Source of the DNA: an uncultured bacterium
GTDB lineage: Bacteria > Patescibacteriota > Minisyncoccia > Phycocordibacterales > UBA2100
Length of the DNA: 33,659 nt
NCBI GenBank assembly: GCA_903858755.1
Contig: CAIOKC010000005.1
Location: 1 to 33,659 of the forward strand
Reading direction: 5' to 3'
Below the pieces are notes generated by a model. That model ran no database searches and was not told where the DNA came from. It was given only the letters and a program-made list of their open reading frames with translations. The position numbers were made by a program, and so were the translations under genes. This document shows positions 24,851 to 32,733 of this stretch, one piece after another (position 1 is the stretch's first letter; each line of letters opens with the position of its first letter).

Positions 24851-24869
24851 CCTGCCTGCGGCAGGCAGG
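24851..24869. repeat. Palindrome CCTGCCTGC G GCAGGCAGG (9-1-9)
   Basis: Perfect inverted repeat upstream of tRNA-Val. Confidence 0.7.
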
Positions 24870-24933
24870 GCTCCGGTGGGTGATGCGGTGTACTGGAGAC
24901 AGTCGCGCAGAGGGAGTTCTTTGGGTATACAAC

Positions 24934-25008
24934 GCGCGCTTAGCTCAGTGGTAGAGCATCGTCTTGACGTGACGAGGGTCGGGGGTTCGATCCCCTCAGC
25001 GCGCACCA
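24934..25008 (+). tRNA. tRNA-Val (GAC), CCA encoded
   Basis: GCGCGCTTAGCTCAGTGGTAGAGCATCGTCTTGACGTGACGAGGGTCGGGGGTTCGATCCCCTCAGCGCGCACCA. Confidence 0.96.
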
Positions 25009-25019
25009 CTCTTGTGTTT

Positions 25020-26798
25020 CTACGAATCCTGGATGAATCCGCCCGCTTGGTGGCGCCACAGCTCGGCATAGATACCGCCCGCATTGATCAACGCTTCGTG
25101 CGAACCGTCTTCGGCGATCGCGCCGCGATCGAGCACGACGAGGCGATCCATCTCGCGCAGAGTGGAGAGTCGATGCGCGATTGCGATGACCGTCTTCCCT
25201 TTCATCAATTCATGCAGTGCTTTCTGGATCTCGACCTCAGATTCCGAATCGAGCGCGCTGGTCGCTTCGTCGAGGAGGAGTATCGGGGCTTTCTTGAGGA
25301 TGGCGCGCGCGATTGCGATGCGCTGGCGCTCTCCGCCCGATAGCTTCACGCCGCGTTCGCCCACCATCGAATCGTAGCCGCTCGGCAATCGCTGGATAAA
25401 ATCGTGCGCTTGGGCAAGCTCCGCCGCATGGACGACGTCGTCATCCGTCGCCGAAGGGTCCCCGTACGCGATGTTCTCGCGCACCGTGCGGTGGAAAAGG
25501 AGCGGCTCTTGCGGCACCACGGCGATTGCATTGCGGAGACTCTCCTGCGTCGTGCTCGCGATATCGATTCCATCTATCAAGATCTTCCCTCCGCTCAACT
25601 CGTGATGGCGAAGCAAGAGGCGGATGAGCGTGGATTTACCCGCGCCGCTTCTTCCGACAAGCCCGATTCTTTCTCCGCCCGCAATCTTCAGATCCAGCGA
25701 TTCGAAGACGGGGGCGTCGCCGTATTTGAAAGAAGTGTGATCAAATACGATCTCTCCTCTCTTCACCGCAAGCTCGATCGCATCGGGTCTGTTTGGGATG
25801 CCGTGCGGCTCCGTGATCTCATCGAGACTTTCCTGTATCTCGCCCCACACCTCTGCGAATTTGTTGAAATTCGAACCGAGAGATTGCAGGAGACCTTCGA
25901 TGCGGAAAATCACGGTGATGACGAGAATGATGTCGCCGAGAGAAAGGGAGCCCGCGCGCGCGAACTCTACCGTCGCGAAGACCATCGCTCCGCCGAATAC
26001 GACGAGCAGCGCGCTATTGAATACCCGCGTCCACTCTCCGAAAGCCCAGCTTCTGAAATGCGCTATGCGCCGATTGTCGATCGCGCTTTTGAGTCGCTCG
26101 ATCTCGAATTCGCGCCGCGCGTATTCCTGCATAGCGCTCACATTGGTGAGGAGGTCAACGGTCGCGCCATTGATCTTGGTCTCGAGATCGTGCGCGCGCG
26201 CCGCAAGCGGCACGCGCTTCAGCCCGAGATACGCATTGAGTGCAAGGATGATGACGACCCACGCAAGGAATATCCACGCGATTGTGGCATTCACCGTGAA
26301 TACAATGATGAAACTCGCGACCGCGGTCACCGCAAGCTCGAGAAATTCCCACAATGTGATATCGACGATGTCGCGCACGCCGGTCGCGGCGTGCCGGATC
26401 TTGTTCATGATAGAGCCGGCGAATCGATCGGAAAAGTACGCGCGGCTATGCAGGGTCACGTACGAGGTGAGCGCGTAGCGCGCGGTCGCCGACGCGCCCG
26501 TCGCCCACCGCGCGCCGGCGAATCCGCCGATCCTCCAAAGCGCCTTGGCGATACCGAGGAAAAGGATGTATAAGCCGCACGCAAACAAAAGCGGTTCGTA
26601 TGAGCCGCCGTTCACGAGGGCATTCGCCGCATTCGCGACCATCTTAAACACATAGGGGACGCCCGCGACGACCGCATTGGCAATAGCCGCAAGGACAAGC
26701 GAGAATATCGCCGCCCTCCAGTGCGGTCGAGAAGAAAAAAGAAAGAACCGCAAAGGACTCTTGCTCATTGGGAGGTCATCGCGCCATACAGATTTCAT
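25020..26798 (-). CDS. ABC transporter, fused permease/ATPase (MsbA/multidrug type)
   Basis: Six-TM N-terminus; Walker A GLVGRSGAGKSTL, signature LSGGERQRIAIARAIL, Walker B PILLLDEATSALD. Confidence 0.96.
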   Translation of the reverse strand: MKSVWRDDLPMSKSPLRFFLFSSRPHWRAAIFSLVLAAIANAVVAGVPYVFKMVANAANALVNGGSYEPLLFACGLYILFLGIAKALWRIGGFAGARWATGASATARYALTSYVTLHSRAYFSDRFAGSIMNKIRHAATGVRDIVDITLWEFLELAVTAVASFIIVFTVNATIAWIFLAWVVIILALNAYLGLKRVPLAARAHDLETKINGATVDLLTNVSAMQEYARREFEIERLKSAIDNRRIAHFRSWAFGEWTRVFNSALLVVFGGAMVFATVEFARAGSLSLGDIILVITVIFRIEGLLQSLGSNFNKFAEVWGEIQESLDEITEPHGIPNRPDAIELAVKRGEIVFDHTSFKYGDAPVFESLDLKIAGGERIGLVGRSGAGKSTLIRLLLRHHELSGGKILIDGIDIASTTQESLRNAIAVVPQEPLLFHRTVRENIAYGDPSATDDDVVHAAELAQAHDFIQRLPSGYDSMVGERGVKLSGGERQRIAIARAILKKAPILLLDEATSALDSESEVEIQKALHELMKGKTVIAIAHRLSTLREMDRLVVLDRGAIAEDGSHEALINAGGIYAELWRHQAGGFIQDS

Positions 26799-26827
26799 AA
26801 AGATCCATTATGCGTTATAACCTCCCT

Positions 26828-27979
26828 ATGCGCATCCTCGGCATTGAGACAAGCTGCGATGAGACGGCGGTCTGCCTTATCGAGACACAGGGCTCCTTCG
26901 GGCCCGGCTTCTCCTTTTCCATACTCGGCAACACGCTTTATTCACAAGCCGCGCTCCACGCAGAGTACGGCGGGGTCTTCCCGAATCTCGCTAAGCGCGA
27001 GCACGCGAGGAATCTCGTGCCGCTCCTCCAAAGCATGCTCAAGGACGCGGGTGAACTCGAAGCGGCTGATATGATATATCATATCGACTTTGAGACGTTG
27101 CTTGAGCGGGAGCCGGAGCTACTGCAACAACTTCCCCCCTTCCTCGAACGGCACAAAAAACCCGCCATCGACTGTATCGCGGTCACACACGGACCGGGCT
27201 TGGAGCCGGCACTCTGGGTCGGCATCAATTTCGCTCGCGCGCTTGCGACAGCGTGGGATATCCCGCTCGTTGCGGTAAATCACATGGAAGGACACATCGT
27301 GCTCTCCATGATGGCGGGGAGTGGACTTACTCACTTTGAATTCCCCGTACTGTCACTTCTTATTTCCGGCGGGCATACTGAGCTCGTGCTCTCCGAGACA
27401 TTCGGATCCTACAACATCATCGGGCAGACACGAGACGACGCGGCGGGAGAAGCATTCGACAAGGTCGCGCGCCTCCTTGGGCTCGGCTACCCCGGCGGAC
27501 CGGAAATCTCTAGGCTCGCCTCGCAAGCACGCAATGAACGACTTACAAAATCGTTCATTTTGCCGAGACCGATGATTCATGAGGATACGCTTGATTTCTC
27601 GTTTTCCGGTTTGAAAACCGCGGTGCGCAAGATTGTCGAGCAAGGTGCGCTGACGGAGACAACAAAGCAGCAGCTTGCGCGAGAATTCGAAGACGCCGTC
27701 GCGGACGTACTCGTCGGCAAGACGATTCGCGCGCTCGAAGAGTACGGCGCGCAGACTGTCCTCGTGAGCGGCGGCGTATCAGCAAACACGCACATCCGCC
27801 TCTGCCTTGGAGAGGCTTTGGCGAAGACGGGCGGCGGCACCAGGCTCCTCGCCCCGCCGCCGGAGTTTGCGACCGACAACGCGCTCATGATCGCGCTTGC
27901 AGGCTACTTTCATGCACTCGAAGGCGATTCCACAGATCCTTCTGCCCTCGTCGCGCGGGGAAATCTGAAGCTCGCGTAA
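26828..27979 (+). CDS. tsaD: tRNA N6-adenosine threonylcarbamoyltransferase
   Basis: ILGIETSCDETAVCLIE, KREHARNLVPLL, VTHGPGLEPALWVGINFARALA, VNHMEGHI, LLISGGHTELVL, VSGGVSANTHIR. Confidence 0.96.
   Translation: MRILGIETSCDETAVCLIETQGSFGPGFSFSILGNTLYSQAALHAEYGGVFPNLAKREHARNLVPLLQSMLKDAGELEAADMIYHIDFETLLEREPELLQQLPPFLERHKKPAIDCIAVTHGPGLEPALWVGINFARALATAWDIPLVAVNHMEGHIVLSMMAGSGLTHFEFPVLSLLISGGHTELVLSETFGSYNIIGQTRDDAAGEAFDKVARLLGLGYPGGPEISRLASQARNERLTKSFILPRPMIHEDTLDFSFSGLKTAVRKIVEQGALTETTKQQLAREFEDAVADVLVGKTIRALEEYGAQTVLVSGGVSANTHIRLCLGEALAKTGGGTRLLAPPPEFATDNALMIALAGYFHALEGDSTDPSALVARGNLKLA
27068..27085. repeat. 18-bp perfect palindrome GATATGATATATCATATC within the tsaD CDS
   Basis: Located in a variable insertion segment (ADMIYHID) ahead of AVTHGPG. 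Confidence 0.7.
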
Positions 27980-28007
27980 AGCGGGTTTTTGCTGCTAAAA
28001 TGCCTCG

Positions 28008-30176
28008 ATGGAGCCATCGAAAGCGCCAGAACTATTCCTGAAACCCTACAACCCCGCAGAGCGCGAACCAGAGATTCTCGACGCCTGGGAAAAAAGCGGC
28101 TACGGGAATCCCGACACCTGCGAGAGAGCCGGTGTCGTCGACCCTTCGAAAGGTACGTACTCAATAGTCCTCCCGCCTCCGAACGTGACGGGAACCCTTC
28201 ACATGGGTCATGCCGCCATGCTCGCGATTGAGGATATCTTGATTCGCTACCACCGCATGCGCGGCTACAAGACGCTGTGGGTGCCCGGTACCGACTCCGC
28301 CGCGCTCGCCACGCAATCGAAAGTGGAAACGGAAATCTACAAAAAAGAGAAGAAGACCCGGCACGATCTCGGTCGCGAAGAGCTCATGCGCAGGATCGAC
28401 GCTTTCGTCGAGGAGAGCAGAGCGACGATCGTCAACCAGACGAAGAAGATGGGCTCCTCGCTCGACTGGTCGCGCTATGCCTACACTATGGACGAACGGC
28501 GGTACGCGGCGGTCGTGGAAGCATTCGTCCGTATGTACGACGCGGGTCTTATCTACCGCGGCGATCGTATCGTCAACTGGGATCCGAAGCTGCAGACCGC
28601 CGTCTCCGACGACGAGATAGAGTATGTCGAACAAAAAGATCCGTTCTACCATTTCCAGTACGGTCCGTTCGTCATCGGCACCGTACGGCCAGAGACGAAA
28701 TTCGGAGACAAGTACGTCGTGATGCATCCAGACGATCAGCGCTACAAGGAATACGCGCACGGTCAGAAGATTGATCTCGAATGGATCAATGGTCCCATTA
28801 CCGCGACCATCATCAAGGACGAAGCGGCGGATATGGAATTCGGCTCTGGCGTGATGACGATAACGCCGGCGCACTCTGCGATAGATTTCGAGATAGCGCA
28901 GCGCCACCATCTGGATGCCGAGCGCGTCATCGACGATCGCGGCATCCTCCTCCCCATCGCCGGAGCGTTCGAGGGTCAGCACATCAAGAAAGCCCGCGCC
29001 GCGATCGTCGACAAACTCAGGGCAAAGGGACTTGTCGTGAAAGTGGACGAGGATTACACGCACAACGTGGCGACGAACAGCCGCGGAGGCGGCATCATCG
29101 AGCCGCAGATAAAACTCCAGTGGTTTATCGGCGTCAACAAAGCCGTACGATTCCCCGACGGCAAGATGGCGACGCTAAAGGAGCGGATGCGTGAGAGCGT
29201 GGAGGACGGCGCGATCAACATACTCCCGGAGCATTTCGAAAAGATCTACTACCACTGGATAGATAATCTCCGCGACTGGTGCATTTCGCGCCAGATATGG
29301 TTTGGACATCGCATTCCCGCATGGTTCAAAGACGGCGAAATACGAGTGGGCGCGGAATCCCCCGGCGAAGGGTGGACACAAGATGAGGACACACTCGACA
29401 CGTGGTTTAGCTCCGGTCTCTGGACATTTTCTACACTCGGCTGGCCTGAAGAAACGGAAGACCTCAAGGTGTACCACCCGACGAGCGTACTCGAGACAGG
29501 CTATGACATTCTTTTCTTCTGGGTTGCTCGCATGATCCTGATGAGCATGTTCCTCCTCGGCGAAGCCCCGTTCAAAAACGTCTACCTCCATGGTCTCGTG
29601 CGCGACGGACAAGGCAGGAAGATGTCGAAGTCGCTCGGCAACATCATCGATCCCCTCGACATGGTCGCGAAATACGGAGCCGACGCGACGCGGCTCTCGC
29701 TCATCATCGGCGCAGCGCCCGGCAACGACCTTAAGCTCTCCGAGGATAAAGTGCGCGGCTACAAGAACTTCGCCAATAAGCTCTGGAACATCGCGCGCTT
29801 CGTCCTAGAACACTACGACCAACATCTTGTGCAAGTCAGACTTGCACAAGGAGACGACGAACTGATCGACGAGTCAATGAAAGTCGCGACGAGCGTTTCC
29901 CACCATATCGATACATTTCGTCTCGATCTCGCCGCAGACACCGCCTACCATTTCGTCTGGGATCGTTTCGCAGCGGAGATTCTCGAAGAATCGAAGCCTA
30001 TCTTCCGGGGCGACGACCAAGCTGCGATAGCTTCGCGCCAATATGCCATACACAAGATACTAGATACCTCTCTACGACTCCTCCACCCTTTCATGCCATT
30101 TGTGACAGAAGCGATCTGGCGAGAACTCCCCACAAAAGAGCGCGATCTCCTCATGGTCGCAAAGTGGCCCGTATAA
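28008..30176 (+). CDS. valS: Valyl-tRNA synthetase (short form, 722 aa)
   Basis: PPPNVTGTLHMGHA (HIGH), GTDSAALATQ, KMSKSLGNIIDPLDMVAKYGADATRLSL. Confidence 0.96.
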   Translation: MEPSKAPELFLKPYNPAEREPEILDAWEKSGYGNPDTCERAGVVDPSKGTYSIVLPPPNVTGTLHMGHAAMLAIEDILIRYHRMRGYKTLWVPGTDSAALATQSKVETEIYKKEKKTRHDLGREELMRRIDAFVEESRATIVNQTKKMGSSLDWSRYAYTMDERRYAAVVEAFVRMYDAGLIYRGDRIVNWDPKLQTAVSDDEIEYVEQKDPFYHFQYGPFVIGTVRPETKFGDKYVVMHPDDQRYKEYAHGQKIDLEWINGPITATIIKDEAADMEFGSGVMTITPAHSAIDFEIAQRHHLDAERVIDDRGILLPIAGAFEGQHIKKARAAIVDKLRAKGLVVKVDEDYTHNVATNSRGGGIIEPQIKLQWFIGVNKAVRFPDGKMATLKERMRESVEDGAINILPEHFEKIYYHWIDNLRDWCISRQIWFGHRIPAWFKDGEIRVGAESPGEGWTQDEDTLDTWFSSGLWTFSTLGWPEETEDLKVYHPTSVLETGYDILFFWVARMILMSMFLLGEAPFKNVYLHGLVRDGQGRKMSKSLGNIIDPLDMVAKYGADATRLSLIIGAAPGNDLKLSEDKVRGYKNFANKLWNIARFVLEHYDQHLVQVRLAQGDDELIDESMKVATSVSHHIDTFRLDLAADTAYHFVWDRFAAEILEESKPIFRGDDQAAIASRQYAIHKILDTSLRLLHPFMPFVTEAIWRELPTKERDLLMVAKWPV
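29826..29850. repeat. Palindrome CTTGTGCAAGTC A GACTTGCACAAG inside the valS CDS
   Basis: 12-1-12 perfect palindrome; core identical to 19350-19372 in trxB and read in the same frame. Confidence 0.9.
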
Positions 30177-30177
30177 T
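30172..30177 (+). promoter_or_regulatory. -10 TATAAT overlapping the valS stop codon, 7 nt upstream of the PrsW-like ATG
   Basis: ..CCCGTATAATAGTGTAGATGGGC; valS TAA at 30174-30176. Confidence 0.5.
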
Positions 30178-30184
30178 AGTGTAG

Positions 30185-30889
30185 ATGGGCGAATTTGAGC
30201 CGATTATCGCAGCAGCCGCAGGCGGGATACTCCCCGCTCTCGCATGGCTGTGGTTTTGGCTCCGCGAAGACAGCGACCATCCCGAGCCCCGCCGCCTTAT
30301 CGCACTCGCGTTCCTCGCCGGCATGGTCGCAGTCGCGGTCGTGATACCGCTCGAAAAGAGCGTCGCGCCGTACATAGCCGCCGAGGCGCTGCTGTTCACG
30401 GTCTGGTCCGCAATGGAAGAAGTCATGAAGTACTTCTGGGCGCGACTCAGCGTGCTGCGCCGCCGCGAAGACGACGAGCCGATCGACCCCGTCATCTACA
30501 TGGTGACGGTCGCACTCGGCTTCGCGGCGGCAGAAAACGCGCTGTTCCTCCTCTCGCCGCTTTCGGGCGACACCATAGTGCAGACGGTGATCACGGGAAA
30601 TCTGCGCTTCATCGGGGCGACGCTGCTCCACGTCCTTTCTTCTGCGGTCATCGGCGTCGCGCTTGCGCTCTCGTTCTACAAATCGAAGCGGAGCAAGCGC
30701 ATCTATGCATGCTGGGGAGTTATCCTCGCCATCGCTTTGCACAGCGCTTTTAATTTCCTTATACTAAACACACCGGAAGAGCACCTGATGCGCACCTTTG
30801 GCATCGTGTGGATCGGTCTGGTGGCGCTTCTCGGCGTGCTCGAATACATCAAGCGCATTCATCCCGTGCTCAAACGACGATTTTCATAA
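30185..30889 (+). CDS. PrsW-family intramembrane metalloprotease
   Basis: Multi-TM, AMEEVMKYFWA, ALGFAAAENALFLL, GATLLHVLSSAVIG, ALHSAFNF. Confidence 0.88.
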   Translation: MGEFEPIIAAAAGGILPALAWLWFWLREDSDHPEPRRLIALAFLAGMVAVAVVIPLEKSVAPYIAAEALLFTVWSAMEEVMKYFWARLSVLRRREDDEPIDPVIYMVTVALGFAAAENALFLLSPLSGDTIVQTVITGNLRFIGATLLHVLSSAVIGVALALSFYKSKRSKRIYACWGVILAIALHSAFNFLILNTPEEHLMRTFGIVWIGLVALLGVLEYIKRIHPVLKRRFS

Positions 30890-30890
30890 C

Positions 30891-31376
30891 ATGAAAAAAT
30901 CCGGATTCTTCTCGCGGCTCACCGGCTCATCCGACTACCCGGACTATTTTGATAGCACCGGCGAGAGGGCTGTCTTCGAGGGCGAAGGTGAGGAGCGCCA
31001 CGCCAGTATCTCGACAAAGAACGAGAATTGGTCTGGCGATGAACCGCACGGAGAGCTCGCAGTCGACATCTACCAGACGCCGGACGCGATCGTGGTAAAA
31101 GCACTCGTCGCCGGAGTACAGCCGCAATCCATCGATATCTCGCTCACCCGCGAAATGCTTGTGATTTCTGGTCAACGCTCGGACGAGCGTGAGGTAGATG
31201 AAGACGGCTACTTCCAGCGCGAACTCTACTGGGGCTCTTTCTCACGCACCATTCTTCTTCCGGAAGAGATTGATGTCGATATGGCGGAAGCGACCGAAAA
31301 GCACGGCATCCTCATGATCCGCCTGCCGAAGATCAACAAAAAACGCCAGACGAAACTCAAAGTGCGGGCTCGATAG
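30891..31376 (+). CDS. Hsp20/alpha-crystallin family small heat-shock protein
   Basis: LAVDIYQTPDAIVVKALVAGVQPQSIDISLTREMLVISGQRSDE..YFQRELYWGSFSRTILLPEEID..HGILMIRLPKI. Confidence 0.92.
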   Translation: MKKSGFFSRLTGSSDYPDYFDSTGERAVFEGEGEERHASISTKNENWSGDEPHGELAVDIYQTPDAIVVKALVAGVQPQSIDISLTREMLVISGQRSDEREVDEDGYFQRELYWGSFSRTILLPEEIDVDMAEATEKHGILMIRLPKINKKRQTKLKVRAR

Positions 31377-31408
31377 CCGAGCTAGCTCGTCGGCAATCGC
31401 CCTGCCGC

Positions 31409-32326
31409 TTACTCCCACGAGATTGTCACCGATCCGCTCGAACCGCTTGCGCCGGAGCTACATCCGGCTCCGCCTCCGCCTCCGGCGCCCACCGCAATCG
31501 CCACTTGGGAGCCGATCGTGAGAGAGCTCGAGCTATACGTTTTTGCCGATGCGCCGCCCGCGCCGCCATTTCCTCCGCGATACCTCCCCCATACGCCGCC
31601 CGCGCCGCCCGAAGATCCGCCACCGGTAGTATTGGTGTCGCCCCCCGCTGCGCTTCCGGCAGCACCGTTTGATCCATTCCACGAACCACCGCCGCCACCG
31701 CTTCCTCCGTACCCGAATACCGAGCCTCCGAAGCTGCTCGAGCCACCCGAGGCGCCTGAATCACCCGGCAACATCGTGCGCCCCGGGCATTTCGGACTTC
31801 CGCCTCCACCGCCGCCCGCGCCGCTTACGCTCACGCTCAAAGTATTAAATGCAGGGACGACAAACGTGTACGCGCCCGGCGTCGTGTAGGACTGGCTCCC
31901 CGGCACAACCGCCCCCGGGAGAAGCGATACCCACGCAGTGCCATCGCAGTACTCCGGCTCTCCGATTGCTTCGACGTATCGGATCGCACCCTCGATTGCT
32001 CCGGTGCACGACTCTCCGGAATACCCCGGTCGCATGGCGCCTCCCACATCGAGTGCGACGATTGGATTCTCCACGCGTATGCCAAGGCGCTCTTCCACAT
32101 ACCATCCTCCAAACACGGCAAGCGCATTGAGCGAGATGCCGCCGTCTTTCACCTGATCGGTGCTGCCAGCATTGATCGGAGCGGAAAGCGTGCCTCCGGG
32201 AGCAGACTCGATCGGCGCGCTCCACGCGTCCAAGAGCCCCGCCGCCCCGAGAGCCACGACCAGTATCGATACAAAGAGCGCTGCTCGAGCAGCCGGCGAT
32301 CCAATGCGTAAGGTGATATGACTCAT
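31409..32326 (-). CDS. Secreted glycine-rich surface protein with pilin-like or fiber-like N-terminal module
   Basis: N-terminal TM; LSAPINAGSTDQVKDGGISLNALAVFGGWYVEERLGI; C-terminal YTTPGAYTFVVPAFNTLSVSVSGAGGGGGG... poly-Gly domain. Confidence 0.8.
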   Translation of the reverse strand: MSHITLRIGSPAARAALFVSILVVALGAAGLLDAWSAPIESAPGGTLSAPINAGSTDQVKDGGISLNALAVFGGWYVEERLGIRVENPIVALDVGGAMRPGYSGESCTGAIEGAIRYVEAIGEPEYCDGTAWVSLLPGAVVPGSQSYTTPGAYTFVVPAFNTLSVSVSGAGGGGGGSPKCPGRTMLPGDSGASGGSSSFGGSVFGYGGSGGGGGSWNGSNGAAGSAAGGDTNTTGGGSSGGAGGVWGRYRGGNGGAGGASAKTYSSSSLTIGSQVAIAVGAGGGGGAGCSSGASGSSGSVTISWE

Positions 32327-32336
32327 CGTACAGCGG

Positions 32337-32726
32337 CTAAGATGTCGGAGACCAGCTAGTCCCATTGCAGTACTCGACCTTTTTCGTCGAGCTGTTGTAT
32401 CTGAGCGCGCCTTCCGTTATCGCCTGACACACTTCCCCGCCGTTGCCAAGGCGGATGGTGCCGGCGACATCGAGGGTCAGCGCGGGGCTCGCATATCCGA
32501 CACCAAGATCGTCTTCGACATAACCGCTGCCGAATACCGCAAGCGCGTTGACGGAAAGCCCCGCGTCCTTCACCTGATCCGTCGTGCCGATATTGATGGG
32601 CGCAGGGACGTTGCCGGCAGGCGCGGTCGCCGTAGGACCGCTCCACGCGGAGAGGAGCGACGCGAAGAGCAAGCACGCGGCGAGGACAAGCGCTATGCCT
32701 ACATGCTGTTTGAATGAAAGGGTCAT
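32337..32726 (-). CDS. Short paralog of the neighbouring surface protein, lacking the Gly-rich domain
   Basis: MTLSFKQHVGIALVLAACLLFASLLSAWSGPTATAPAGNVPAPINIGTTDQVKDAGLSVNALAVFGSGYVEDDLGVGY..CNGTSW. Confidence 0.8.
   Translation of the reverse strand: MTLSFKQHVGIALVLAACLLFASLLSAWSGPTATAPAGNVPAPINIGTTDQVKDAGLSVNALAVFGSGYVEDDLGVGYASPALTLDVAGTIRLGNGGEVCQAITEGALRYNSSTKKVEYCNGTSWSPTS
32563..32689. repeat. Direct repeat copy 1 (127 bp identical to 33533-33659)
   Basis: Base-for-base identity at an offset of 970, running to the window end. Confidence 0.9.
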
Positions 32727-32733
32727 ACGCTTT

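Noticed and set aside
25404-26573. 389-aa plus-strand ORF
   Set aside because: Antisense to the ABC transporter, Arg/Glu-rich mirror translation.
28161-29063. 300-aa minus-strand ORF
   Set aside because: Antisense to valS.
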